A stretch of 64,000 bases of DNA from Microvelia longipes (lineage: Eukaryota > Arthropoda > Insecta > Hemiptera > Veliidae): contig JACMZG010001913.1 in assembly GCA_018340805.1 (NCBI GenBank), positions 33,292,433-33,356,432 of the forward strand, given 5' to 3'. Below are positions 48,800 to 61,265 of the stretch, piece by piece. Numbering within the stretch: the first letter of the stretch is position 1; the number at the start of each line of letters is the position of its first letter. The notes under the pieces are model-generated. The model searched no databases and was not told the origin of the DNA. It saw nothing but the letters and a program-made list of their open reading frames with translations. The position numbers were made by a program, and so were the translations under genes.

Positions 48800-49450
48800 C
48801 ACAAACACATTTTTTCACGGGGTTTGGGACCTGTAGGTGCTGAAACGTCGATTGAGAATGAATGGTATAGATTTTTTTTTTTTATAGTTTTTTATGGTTA
48901 ACTTTTATGATCTAATAAAACATAGATATACTTGTTATATTGAAACGTACTTATTTAATACGTAATCGTATACGCTTGTATCAAATTTTAACTTAATTAG
49001 ATTATTTTCCGATTTTTTTAATACGTACACAAGTCATGTCAAAAAAAGTGGACTAATGCTGATAATAAGATGAAACTTGGCGCATATGTTAGTCTTATAC
49101 GTGGCAACATGCATACTAAATGTCAATTTTATCGCATCATTTTTCCGCATTTTATCATTCTTTGAAATTTTAAGACATTATTGCGTGTTTATGACGTTAT
49201 AAAAAAATATTTCCAAATAGCACAACTACAGCGGTAGACTGATTTTTGTACAAAGTTTCAACTCTCAAGCATAAATACACTATGAGCTACGATGATAACA
49301 GACACACTCACACATATGCAGACAGACAACTTTGTGAAAACCACTTAGGAGGCCTTAAAACACCTAAAACGGATAAGTCCGGTAACACCCCGGTTTAGGA
49401 TTTTTTCGCAAACACAACACTCTTTCTATATACCTACGGTATAAATGTGG
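48800..49450 (-). mobile_element. Interspersed repeat family R, copy 3
   Basis: Inverted relative to 3606-4660: shared CTACGGTATA end, CACTTAGGAGGCCTTAAAAC, TACAGCGGTAGACTGATTTT, and TTTTATGATCTAATAAAACA. It lacks the minisatellite. Confidence 0.65.
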
Positions 49451-50509
49451 AAAAGTAAAAATTAACGAGTATAAATATTTTATTTTTTAGCTTAATTTTC
49501 CTTAAGGTGATATGATATGTTATCTACATTTAGAAGAGAGGTGTAGTGTATGTCACATTTTTTATGTCTTTAGACATGAAAAGATAATGAATAATGAATC
49601 AAAAGATTATGAATAATTTTCAGCGAGGTTAGGAAAATCATATTTTTGTTGGTAGATAAATACTACTAACATTATACTTGTCGATATATACTCTTCTGTT
49701 TCTTCGATTTAAGGCACGTATAGTTTTTCTTATCTACGCTTCTCACTCTTTGATTATTTACCAATCTAAAAACTACCGAAGAAAAGAAAAAATAAACAAA
49801 ACAATACTTATAGCCGCAACGCTAAGGTCCGCTTCGCGGCAACGTTGTTGTTGTCCTGTATCTGTTTGTCAATTTACTAGTATTTGTACACGTGGCATAA
49901 GTGTTGTATACGTGTCAAAACCCATGCGATGTTATAATACAAATTTGTTCCTAGACGTTTCTATGGGACACGATAACTTTCGAAGGCTTTCTTAGATCAA
50001 AATGAAACTTAGGACAAAAATCAACCTTGTTAATTTCCCGAACCCTACTGATTATGAAAAATGTGTGACGTCATTAACCTACAATCATGACCTTATTTAA
50101 ACTTTATTAATTATTGTCTTCAATAAATGTATTTGACATAGTGCTCATACTAGTCAAAAAAACTTGACAGTCTTAATAGGAGGAATCACCCAGTGGTGAT
50201 ACTCTTTGGCGTGGTTAGGTAAATTATGACATTTTATCAATAATGACCGCACTAACGTTGTAAGAAATCTCAAATCTTGATAAAGTGTTTAGATCGAGCT
50301 GACATTTTTTACTTATGTTTGACTATATATGGATTATAAAAGTTGCATTTTAATATCCACATTAGATTTGGTTTTATGGATTGACGTATATAACAATCGT
50401 AACGTAAACAAATCACGTTTTTTGACCAATATATTTGAAAAGTCGCTTATATAGTGGCAATATGCCTCTTATATAAACTACTATTATGACGAACTGATGT
50501 AGGGCAACA
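49451..50509. other. Intergenic sequence with repeat-like blocks
   Basis: No gene. The 105-codon frame at 49678-49995 is only open by chance. It overlaps a block with AAGGTCCGCTTCGCGGCAAC and GGGACACGATAACTTTCGAA that looks like part of an interspersed repeat. Confidence 0.4.
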
Positions 50510-50640
50510 ATTAGAGCAGCCCCCGGGAGGCGCAGGGGCTGCGAAGCGGCCCCCCAGCACAGACGCTGCGTAGCGGCCAAAAGGCTAAAGGCCTCAAATT
50601 AAAGTAAAGCTTAGGCTTAAAAAGCTTGATGATAGACTAA
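50510..50640. repeat. GC-rich hairpin block
   Basis: GCAGCCCC...GGGGCTGC and further CTGCGAAGCGG / GCTGCGTAGCGG motifs form short stems. The composition contrasts sharply with AT-rich flanks. Similar GCTTCGC tips occur near 49830 and 59730. Confidence 0.5.
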
Positions 50641-50799
50641 TAACTTAGTAGAAATCACTTAAGCAGTCTCAAACATTTTTTACTGATAAATCAGTTGAAA
50701 TCATGGCTTTGGATTTTTATTCTTACACATTATAATCATTTTGTACTACTTCAAACTGAATTTTTCTAAAAATATACCTTTAATTATGAAGGAAAACTA
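50641..50799. other. AT-rich spacer
   Basis: Nothing recognised between the GC-rich hairpin block and the foldback at 50800. Confidence 0.4.
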
Positions 50800-51425
50800 T
50801 AACCATTGCCTATTCAGAGAGAAGCCCATCATATAAATGCGCTGGCTCAAAATATTAGAAAATTGCACAAATTCCAGTTTTCTTGTAATAAGTGGTTCCC
50901 CGTTGGTCGTGTGCAAAACATAAAGAGAATATTTTTAAATCTGATAAAATTTTCTGTAAAACGAGTGTTTTTTTTCAAAAGTTATGACGTTTGTTAAATG
51001 GTGAAAAAAGCCAATATTTTTTTAAAGAAATTCGACGACTTCATAAATTAACACATTTTGGGGGTTTTTCAAAGAGCCATAGCTTTGGTTGCAGTCATTC
51101 CATTTTAATTATTAAACCCTCGTTTTATAGAAAATTTTATTACCTTTAAAAACTGTTAGCTTCATGTTTTACACACGACCCACAGGGAACCACTTATTCC
51201 AAGAAAACTGAAATTTGTGCAATTTTATAAAATTTTGAGTAAGCACAGTCATATGGGCTTCACTCTGGATAGGCAGACTATGTTTTTCCTTCATAATTTA
51301 AGGTATATTTTCAGAAAAATTTGGTTCAAAGTACAAAATGAGTCACTTTTTTCAGGTCCAGCTCTTGGACTATTACTTCTTCTATATACCAACGAAATAG
51401 ATCAGGAAAAAGTAAAAATAACAAT
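50800..51425. mobile_element. Foldback element
   Basis: Arms at about 50800-50990 and 51080-51275 pair (GGAACCACTTATTCCAAGAA and GAAATTTGTGCAATTTT with their complements). The outer right part (GGCTTCACTCTGGATAGGCA) resembles 2984-3005, linking it to the foldback at 3 kb. Confidence 0.6.
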
Positions 51426-52714
51426 ACATGAAAAAAAAATTTATAGGGATCTCTATTTTAAATTATTCAACATATTTAAGAGAAATAGGTCCAAAGTAAT
51501 AAAAAAACACTAATTTTGCAGAGCTTTCGATATTTTTTCTTTTTCAAGGCTTAACATAATTAATAATAACATAAAACTGTTACATGGTTGCTAACAAATA
51601 GATGTTTGGACAACATGTTTTTTTATTCATTTAGACCTATTCCTCCTAAAAAGCTTGAATAATAAAAATAATAATCAGTTATAATAAAAGCGTTAACTTA
51701 CAATTATTAAGATAAATGATCTCTCACAAACTTTTTAACATTATCTAGTAATTAAAAACTTTAATTAATACTTTTATGTTGTAATAATACGCTTTTGATC
51801 TAGTTATTACGATTGTAATCGATAAATAGGTTTGAAGGTAAATAAACTTGTGATCTCATTTTACTGGTCTTTAAACTAAGTATTTAGTTTTTAACATATT
51901 TATTCGAATTTATACTGGGAGAAAAAGTTATAAATATATAATCTAAAATGCATTATTTAGTCCTGTAGTTTTGATTTTTTGTGTACAGAAAAAATAGTAC
52001 AGAAATTATACAAGTACAAAAACTTTGAGTTAAAAGTAATAATAAGTATACAGTTAAACGAAGAAATATAAACTGTAATTTATTTTTAATAATTATGCGA
52101 TTTTCATGCAATTTTAAATAAGAAAATTCGTTGACTGTACTCTGATAGTTTGATCTAATGTTTCACTCATGTAATACCAACTTACATTTTTAAATATAAA
52201 TTACACAAGTACTATCTTTTAGCATAGTACCTTGATTATTTTTGGTGCGATCAGTTATATATTCAGAGTAAACTTTTGTGTGTGGTTTATAATCTATATT
52301 TGAAAGAAAGATTTTATTTTATAAATGAAAAATTAAAATACCAAGTTTTTTTTTTAAATGTTCATTTTAAAATTTTATAAATATATAATTAAAATATGCG
52401 TTATTGCTGATTAAAATTTTGGTTACAAGAGAGTTAATCATTTTTAAAATAACCAAATTAGTTGCAAACCAAACACCTGCAAAAGTGTTATTATAAATCT
52501 TTGATAAGTTTTTAATGTTGAACATGATCATTCACAAACTTTTAAGGATAATATTAAAGGTAAAACCCTCTAATAAAGGTATTTTTATATTGTCAAAATA
52601 TAAGTGTCAGTGTGTTAGATTATCCCTAAAATCTTACAAATTCTTTTTCTCATACATGATTTGATTTTTGATTTAAGATTACTTGAAGTTGAACCAGTTA
52701 TTTGAGCTGTACGA
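51426..52714. other. Intergenic AT-rich sequence
   Basis: Nothing recognised. Confidence 0.5.
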
Positions 52715-52810
52715 TGTTTACAGGGGGTGTATTAATAAGGTTGTTTATGGGGGGGGGGGTATGTTAGTGAGGTTGTTTACAGGGGGTGTGTTACTATGGT
52801 TGTTTATGTT
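52715..52810. repeat. Short tandem repeat with G runs
   Basis: Three units of about 33 bp, GTTTACAGGGGGTGT...GGTTGTTTA; the central unit has an 11-G run. Confidence 0.75.
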
Positions 52811-53157
52811 ACAACTGACAACACATTAACAATTTCAACAACTAAGGCGATTCACTGTATCAACGTTACCGATTAATAGCAAACTGGAAATTACGGTTTC
52901 AACCATTTGTAAATGTACCTAATTTAGTTTTTCTTTTTCCTAATAAAAAAGAGAAGCATCGCGTTAGCAAAAAAAAGTGTTAACACCTAGATATCCCAAA
53001 AAAGTCAATCAATTTTGATTCTGATAGGTCATCTTTTTCATACGCCAAAAAATAGGAATGGAATTGTATACCTTCTCAATGTTAAAACTGCCTCTAACCC
53101 CCACTTCATTTTCCTGGCACACTGATAACATTACTCTATTCTTTCTATTGTTAGGTT

Positions 53158-53593
53158 CAGTGGCGGACTGAGCCAAAAAGACCCCAGGTGGGTTTGGCTT
53201 AAAAGGGCTCAAATCTAGGTCTCGAGGGACCCAATAAGAGGGGGGGGGGGTCATTTAAATTTAATATTTACCTAAACTATTTTATGTTTAATGTTTAGAG
53301 TCTTTTTGTACTGCTTTAAAGTCCTGATTAAGTATGTTAAGATCCATTATTGGCGCTAGTCTTTGTATGGGGCCTTAAATGTCTAGGTATAATTAAAAGG
53401 GGTCATAAAAATCTAAAATTTAAAATATATTTTTAATTACTTAAAAAACAAATATCCAAAGCCCTTTTATGCTGTTCGAGTATGCTAAGGCCCTTTTTGG
53501 CTTTAGCATACTTACTTTTTTCTGTAAGTTTATTTTTGGCAAAGGGGCCAAGGTGGGCTGCTGTCCTCGTCCTTACTGACCAGTCCGCCCCTG
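53158..53593. mobile_element. hAT-like MITE
   Basis: Ends CAGTGGCGGACTGAGCC and CAGTCCGCCCCTG are inverted copies of a CAGKGGCGGACTG terminus typical of hAT elements. Flanks GTTAGGTT and GTCAGTTA agree at only 5 of 8, so the duplication has decayed or is absent. The minus open frame 53009-53254 crosses one end and is not a gene. Confidence 0.65.
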
Positions 53594-55214
53594 GTCAGTT
53601 ATAAACATTTTCTTTTTATAGCTACTGAAATTGTATAGACCTCCATACTAAAATAATAATAGTCACTGAACTAGCTTAGTTTTACAATAGTTTTTAAAGC
53701 TCATTTGTGTTATTATAATTTCTTAAACCACTGTTTCCATCTTCAGAAAAATAAATACAGTTTAATCATTGCAATAATAAAAGAAGCTAGTCATTTAAAA
53801 GAATTAAACATTAATAATTAATAAAAACAGGCTTGAATTGACTAGACTTGGTTATAAAAACTACCGGAGAGCTCTACAAGGTTATAAACACTTAGAACCA
53901 AATCATAGTCTTTATTATTGTGATGTTGTACGCGTGTCGAGATGATACTTGCACGTGTTTATGATAATTAAGTCATAAATCCTAAGAAATAAAATAAAAA
54001 TGAGCGAGTGTCTCAATCCGTATAATCTTATCTAGTAGTTTTAAACTCAATGTAGGACAAAGTTGTCCTAGGATCCGGTGGCGACACGATTTAGACTTGA
54101 TGCGGATGGGACATGGATTGGGGAAGTCCCATCTTTAGTGATTATAATTTTATGTATGCAGGGATTTTTCTAAAAAACTTTGTTAACCTCATACTACCGT
54201 TACAGGGTATCTATTCTAAAAATATGTACGTCAACTAATATTTTTTGAATTCCTATTTATAACTACAATATTTCGTATCCATTTTTACTTTAAAACCATC
54301 CGGTTGTTTTATTAAATAAATTATTTTCAATGACAATAACTGTAATGGTTAGAACAAAATATAGCAACTTTAATCTTGCGTTTAATAACTATACTTTTTG
54401 TAAACCATTTGTTTAAAATTCATTTTATTTCTGTATGTATGTCCTAAATTAAACAACCCAAACACAAATATTACATTAGTAACTATATTTTTTAATAATT
54501 AAAAAAATAGAACATTTATGATATTCAATTATTCCAAAGACACAAGCTGGCTAATTATAATAATTGTTGTCAAAAATTCAATATGTAGTACATTCCTATT
54601 TCGCTAACTTTCTCTTGCGCTGCTTTAATCTATTGTCATAATTTTTGCTCCCACTTTTTTCAGTCTTTCTCCCCTCTACTTCGCCATTCATTGACTTTGT
54701 AAAAAAAATATACGTCGATTTTCGCGGGGTTTTTAGTCGTAGACGTGATTTTTTAAAAGCCTGTTTTTATACATTTTTATATGCTTTTTTACGAACTAAT
54801 ATCGTTTAAAAATTAAATTTTTTAACTTGTCTAATCTAACTAATTAATTAATTAAATTTTACTCGTCACTAAAAATTTGATTTAATGATCCATTCTGTAT
54901 TTATTTTTATTTTCTGTTTATCAAGTATTTTTAAAGCTTATTCAATAAAAAATTATTAGCAATAATAAAAGTTTCACATTATGATTTAGTATTAATTGAT
55001 GTTATTTCATCGATTAGGTTTTTTTTAAACCTTAAAGTTGTAGTTAATTATATAATTTAATTAGAAATGAGTTTTATTATCCAGTGGGTATGTAGAACTG
55101 ATTACTCTAGTAAATATAATATGTAATTTTATTTATTGTTGTGTATAAGATGTAACTTTGTCCTGAAGGGGAGGGGATTTACTTAAAACAGCCGATTATA
55201 TTAGGTTGTTACCT
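53594..55214. other. Intergenic AT-rich sequence
   Basis: No gene or element recognised. Confidence 0.5.
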
Positions 55215-55805
55215 AAACATTTAATGGCCGTTAAAAGAAAAATAGGGCTACTAAATTTTAATCGTTGACGTAAAATTTTCATAGAGCTATTCAATTTTAA
55301 ACATAATCGTAAAATTTAATAGGGCCAGTAAATTTTAATTATAATAGTAAAAATAATAGGACTGCTAATTTTGATTGTAACCGTAAATTTTTAATAGGGC
55401 TAGTAAATTTTAATCGTTATCGTAAAATTTTAACAGGGCTAGTAAATTTTAATTGTAACCGTAAAATTTTAAAAGGGCTAGTAAATTTTAATCGTAACAG
55501 TAAAATTTTAATAGGGCTGCTAAATTTTGATTGCAACCGTAAATTTTTAATAGGGCTAGTAAATTTTAATCGTAACATTAAAAATTTATTAGAGCTAGTA
55601 AATTTTAATTCTTATCGTAAAATTTTAATAGGGCTAGTAAATTTTAATCGTAACGGTAAAATTTTATTAGGGCTAGTAAATTTTATTCCTTATCGTAAAA
55701 TTTTAATAGGGCTAGTAAATTTTAATCGTAACGGTAAAATTTTAATAGGGCTAGTAAATTTTAATCGTAACCGTAAACTTTTAATAGAGCTAGTATTAGT
55801 TTTAA
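55215..55805. repeat. 38-39-bp minisatellite
   Basis: The unit is TAAAATTTTAATAGGGCTAG followed by TAAATTTTAATCGTAACGG; about 15 units with single-base and small indel differences. Confidence 0.9.
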
Positions 55806-56475
55806 TAGGCGGTGTTATGAGTTCTTGCGGCCGAGTTTTTGTTTATTATTTGTTCTTTGCCGATTAGTGTAATTTTAGGACATATGGCCACATTGACATT
55901 CTGGCTATAAGGCCCTTAGTAAGCCTAATTGACACACCCTGGTCGGATAGGTTTTTGTATTTGGCCAGTGCGTGGCTTTACTCCGCAGGGCTTTTGTCAT
56001 CAAAGCGGCTTGGCCTAGAACGCGAATGTGAGCCTGAATAGAATCGTACAATCTATTGTCAAAATATCATCTAAATATTTAGTTCTATTTTAATGTTTTT
56101 GACGTTTGAGTTTTTCAAGTATACGTCAATTATAAAATTAAATATTTTTGTAAAATTTTGACTAAATGGTTGTGTCTGAATCCGGCTCGATTGCTAGTCT
56201 GTTCTTGTAAATGCACGTATCTCTTACAAGGCATTTTAAGTTACTAAAACAGTACTACTTCCGATGCTTTTATTATCAACTATCATGGTTGTCAAATTAT
56301 TCGTTAAAAACATTAAAAGTTACCAGATTTACGCTGTACATTTTTTTACATTACACATTTACTTTATAAAAGACATACATTATAAAAGATTACTTTTAAA
56401 TTCGCGAATTTTTACGTGGCATCGCCACTTAGAAGAGAAGGTAGGCCAAAGGTCTTTAGTCGGAGCAGGCAAAGC
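55806..56475. other. Intergenic sequence
   Basis: No gene. Short GC-richer pieces near 55900-56030 and 56410-56480 look like repeat fragments. Confidence 0.4.
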
Positions 56476-56483
56476 CCGAAGGC

Positions 56484-58034
56484 CATAGATAAACAATATT
56501 AACATAGATGGTTCACTCCCGAGTGTAGTAGGAACACTTAATTGACAAGTTTTTGTTTATGATTTAAGTTGGGGGCAGGGGGTTACTTAAATGAGGAAAA
56601 GTTTGGATTCGATTATCGCAAGCTACTAAAATAGCGCTGCGGCGGACCGTGCGGAACTCATGAACTAACCCCAATAGCTTCCAAAAATTACTGATTATAT
56701 TTTTATATTAAAATTTATAAATACCATGGCAATTCTTGGTTATGACAGCTACATTTATTATTATTATAAAATTGATTGTTTTCTGTATGTATTTTTCACA
56801 AAAACGGTTCACCGTTGCATGATCTGTATTTCCAAAATTCAGAAACTAAAAGTAAATAGAAACTTTTTAAAACTTCCAGAGAACGCTAATGATGGCAATA
56901 AGTATATTTCATTTAATTAATTGATTGATTTAGTCGATTTCATCAGGTAATTACATTTAATCTCATGTGCGCATCTCGCCGATGTAATTAAAATACAGGC
57001 TACATTAAATGCCAAAATCTATCTTTTAGTACGTGTAAAACTTTAGCCACTATTTCATTATTACCTGATTGAATCAATTAAATTAATAAATTACTTAAAT
57101 GAAAAACTTAAAAATAATCACAAGTGTTCTGTGTAAGATTAAAGTGGTAGGGTTAGTTAGAAGTATAACTATACAAAGTATAAAAAATTAAATTTCAAAC
57201 TGACTGTGGGCATAAAGCGGGAAATTAAGACACGCCCATCAATTGAAAGGTAGGTCCGCCGCAGCGCTAGCGTCGTCCGGAATCCAAATTTTCCCACCAT
57301 TGAGTCGACAGTCTTACTATTTAAGTATCTATAGTCTCTGGTTGGGGGCCTCATCACTAGAGTCTTGTAGAGCGCTAGTAGTAAAAAATTTGCTCTATTC
57401 TCTACTAGATTGTGCTGTAGTATTTTTTAAATACAAACAGTTGCCAATCGTTTAGTAAATAAAATAAAAGTAAACAAAGATCTATGGTATGCTGTAGTAT
57501 TCGCGATGTATTTTTTTTTTCAAAACTTGGGGGCCTCATCGCGAAGCAGCACCATCGTTTTCTTAAAAAATAACAATAATTCATTTCCACTGTTTTAGAC
57601 TTAAGATTTAAATTTTCTATCTGAATATAACATCTCGGGTTGGCGCAAACGGATAAGTAAAGGAAACAAACAAAAATTGAAACTCTGACATTGAGGTTCA
57701 AATCCAAGGGGGGACCACAGTATGGGTGAAGGGAGAATGAGAAATTAAATTTTTCACTTTTTACCAATTTATACGTATTTCTTATAGAGCTTTATTGGGA
57801 TCACTCATCCAACGACTCCTCATCATTCTAGCGCTGAAAAGTGGATAGAAAGACTTGATTACCCTCAACAGCTCGTTGTTTGGTTGAATAAAAATAAATA
57901 AATAAAACTGACAGAAATAAAAATTTTTGACAGTTTCACGCTTCCACCACTAGACTGTACTACTTGAGCTTCCTGCATCTACTATTTTTTTTAAATATTT
58001 GAGTGAGCCATTTATGTTAATATTGTTTATCTAT
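56484..58034. mobile_element. Family H element, long copy (1551 bp)
   Basis: Ends CATAGATAAACAATATTAAC + ATAGATGGTTCACTC and the complement at 58034. Perfect 8-bp target-site duplication CCGAAGGC at 56476-56483 and 58035-58042. Ends and the right-hand interior match copies at 33900 and 35728. An inner pair, AGCGCTGCGGCGGACC near 56630 and its complement near 57255, marks a probable further insertion. The 120-codon minus frame at 57405-57767 shows no transposase motif. Confidence 0.85.
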
Positions 58035-58042
58035 GCCGAAGG

Positions 58043-58546
58043 CCCTTGTTTGTTTTACCACTATTTAGTGACGTATGGAACAGGAAGGTTACAAACATAA
58101 TACCTGTTCACAGTTTAAAATATTCAGTTTTAAAAATTGATACATTTCCAAGTGCTAACGCAAGTTCAGGCTTATTAAAGAAGATTAAAATTTAAAATTC
58201 ACAATCATTTCTGTAAGTTATAAATATTTTAGTTGTGTGCTAGTTTAATTATAAGTATACCAAAATTAATTGATAAAAACGAACCATTTCGTAGAATTCG
58301 GTGATTCATGAACTGTACTAGCCTCTGACGAGGACTCTGGGGGGGGGGGTGGCATTAATAGGGACAGACTAGCAAAAAATTATACCAAAATATATTTATT
58401 TCAAATTTTTTGTATAAAACTGTATATTTTATGATGGTTACTTGGCACCGTATTGGATGTAATCGCTTCTTCCTTTCATTATTGGACTTTTCTGTGATAA
58501 GTTTTACCTAATAAACTACGACGTAGGCTTCCGCGGTTATTGTCAT
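58043..58546. other. Intergenic AT-rich sequence
   Basis: No gene; a G run of 10 lies at about 58340. Confidence 0.45.
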
Positions 58547-58798
58547 GGAGATTTAGGTCTTCCGGAGATGACCTCGTCAATGTACATGAAGAATCCGACG
58601 TTTCGTTTCCACTTTAGGAGGCATCTTCAGGGATTTAGGACATCATAGAATGCTCTACAAAGTTGAACTCTTCAGTTTTGAACTGAACGTTCAGTTTTGT
58701 AGAGCCTACATCCCTGTAGATGCCTGCCACAGTGGAAGTGAAACGTCGGATTCTTCATTTACACTGACGTGGTCACCACCGGAAGACCTAAATCTTCA
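58547..58798. mobile_element. Foldback element, about 250 bp
   Basis: GAAGAATCCGACGTTTCGTT and GGAGATTTAGGTCTTCCGG at the left pair with AACGTCGGATTCTTC and CCGGAAGACCTAAATCTTC at the right. A compact centre contains GAACTGAACGTTCAG. The open frame at 58650-58835 is repeat-derived. Confidence 0.7.
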
Positions 58799-59269
58799 AG
58801 TTTCATATAATTTATTCAAGCACATTGGCCTGTGACGTGTTAACAATAAGCTACACGTATCTCCTCACATCCTTTCATAGATATTATTTGTAGTATTTGT
58901 TTATGCTATAGCATGTACAGTACATTTGATGAAAAACGCGAGAGTTCAATTTTAGCGAATTTGCACTGGAAAATTACGCTTATGAGGATTGAAATGACGA
59001 AAGTTGAGGTGAAAAGAGAGATCGACTCGGCTAGGCCTCCTTATACCATCAGTATATAACTTATGCACAAAGTTATATATGTGTGTGTGGGTGTGTGACT
59101 TTTTACGATATATGTACGATTCACAGGCTGTATGGTTTAAAACGGTAATAAATCATTATTGATGTAGATATATTTATCTGTCTGAGACCATACAGATTGT
59201 GTTGGCAGCTCTGAATCAACATACTACGCTTCTAGAATTAGTTTATTATTTCATCTTCCTTTAAAACAC

Positions 59270-60127
59270 TTCTTATTCTAACTTCTAATGCAAAATTACA
59301 ATCTTACAACCTAACATTACCCTCTCCAATAGGAAACGAACTACGCAGATTCTTTATTTTAGCTATTGTACTAGGTCAAAACTTTGATCTCGGAGAAGAT
59401 AAAAACACGTTCCATCTAAATTACAGTGTTCTCGTATAAAATTGACTGTGGTTAGTCCGTGAAGTAGAATGAGGTTGATAATGAAAGTAAAATTAGTTTC
59501 CTCCTATTGAAGACAAATTATTCGATGGTCGATTATTCACTGAACTGTATCTCCTTCGTTTTCATTTTATGACGAACTTAATTTAATTTAATGTGAATTT
59601 TTAATCAGATAAACCGTAAAAATTATTGTCTTCATTAAAGATAAAATTTATAAAATTATTAGAGTTCAATTAAAAACAAGAGGCCTTCAGGCTCTTGGCA
59701 GATACGCGCTTTTCCATGTGACTGCTTCGCGACCACATTTAATATAAGTGGCCAACTGCCACGATATAAGCGAATTTTAAATGTAATGGTCGTCAAAAGA
59801 CGTATATTTTTACATTATGTTATAATATGTCAACCAATAAAACTAAAAATAATGCCGATAATAACTTTTTAAATACATGGATGTGTTTACCAGACATATT
59901 TTAAGTTATTCTTATTCTAACTTCTAATGCAAAATTACAATCTTACAACCTAACATTACCCTCTCCAAGAGGAAACGAACTACGCAGATTCTTTATTTAT
60001 AAGCGAATTTTAAATGTAATGGTCGTCAAAAGACGTATTTTTTTACATTATGTTATATGTCAACCAATAAAACTAAAAATAATGCCGATAATAACTTTTT
60101 AAATACATGGTGTTTACCAGACATATT
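59270..60127. repeat. Local segmental duplication
   Basis: Block P (about 90 bp, TTCTTATTCTAACTTCTAAT...) stands at 59270-59359 and 59909-59998. Block Q (about 135 bp, AAGCGAATTTTAAATGTAAT...) stands at 59765-59902 and 59999-60127. Copies are nearly identical. The order P...Q-P-Q suggests a tandem duplication whose second copy lost about 400 bp between P and Q. Confidence 0.85.
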
Positions 60128-60324
60128 TAACTTATTTATAAACTTTATTTTGATAAAAAAATTGTTATGCAGTTTTATGATTTTTTTACAATTTTTGCTG
60201 TCATTATTGTGGGTTAATGACGCACATATTTTATATACTATAGATGTCCGGACACATTAACAAGGAGTTTTAAGATTTTTGTTAGAACTCTATTGTAGGT
60301 AATGCACTTATAGAAAAGATAGAT

Positions 60325-60775
60325 AAGGTGCAGTCCTCTTCGAATAAGGTGCAATCCTCTTCGAATAAGATGTAGTCCTATTCGAATAAGGTGCAGTCCT
60401 CTTCGAATAAGGGCAGTCCTCTTCGATAAGGTGTAATCTCTTCGAATAAGGTGTAGTCCTCTTCGAATAAGGTGCAGTCTTCTTTGCATAAGGGCAGCCT
60501 CTCGAAGGTGTATCCTCTTCGAATAAGGTGCAGTCCTCTTCGAATAAGGTGTAGTCCTCTTCGAATAAGGTGTAGGTCTTCTTTGCATAAGGTGCAGCCC
60601 TCTTCGAATATGGTGTAGTCCTCTTCGAATAAGGCGCTGCCTTCTTTGAATAAGGTGTAGTCCTCTTCGAATAAGGTGCAGTCTTCTTTGCATAAGGTGC
60701 AGCCTTCTTCGAATATGGTGTAGTCCTCTTCGAATAAGGCGCTGCCTTCTTTGAATAAGGGTGTACTCTTCTTCG
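60325..60775. repeat. 21-bp minisatellite
   Basis: The unit is TCCTCTTCGAATAAGGTGCA followed by G; about 21 units with CTTTGCATAAGG variants. Because 21 is a multiple of three, a 151-codon minus frame (RRGLHLI repeats) stays open; it is not a gene. Confidence 0.92.
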
Positions 60776-61265
60776 TAAGATATATTTGTTAAAAAATTTC
60801 GACGACTAATAGAATTTTATAGGATTGAACAATACAATTATTGATTACTCTGATTGTGTTAATTCGAATCAAAGACTACTGCAATTTAATGCCGGATTCT
60901 AGAACATTCAGTTACTAATAAATTAGCAAGTATTGTATTGATGGGTATTATTGAGACCTTGAATGGTGGTTATGTGTGAGCTACTAGGCTATGCTAGACT
61001 ATGTTAGCCTATACAGTTAACTGCCAGTAGCGCGAAAGCTTTTAATTATTAACTGGTTACGAGATGTGAGTGAGTTTACGATTCGACTATTATATCATGG
61101 TACGCATCATATTGTATAGTGCTAAGCAATTCTTACAATTGTTTCATTCTTATAATTGATGATTGAAAAAATATATTCGAATAAGTTAAGTGTTTTTGAG
61201 TTTGTACATTTATCTTCAAAGGTTAAAGACCAGAGATAAACTGGGTATCGTTTAGTGCCTAAACT
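60776..61265. other. Intergenic AT-rich sequence
   Basis: Nothing recognised. Confidence 0.5.

Noticed and set aside
49678..49995. 105-codon plus-strand open frame
   Set aside because: No known domain; it spans an AT-rich stretch and a repeat-like block, and begins at a non-ATG codon.
57405..57767. 120-codon minus-strand open frame inside the family H element
   Set aside because: No transposase motif, composition like surrounding noncoding DNA, and other H copies do not keep the frame.
58650..58835. Plus-strand frame with SETSDSSFTLTWSPPED
   Set aside because: It falls in one arm of a foldback element whose other arm is the reverse complement, so it is unlikely to be a host gene.
60238..60693. 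151-codon minus-strand open frame with RRGLHLI repeats
   Set aside because: It is the translation of the 21-bp minisatellite; a period divisible by three keeps frames open. No non-repeat coding signal.
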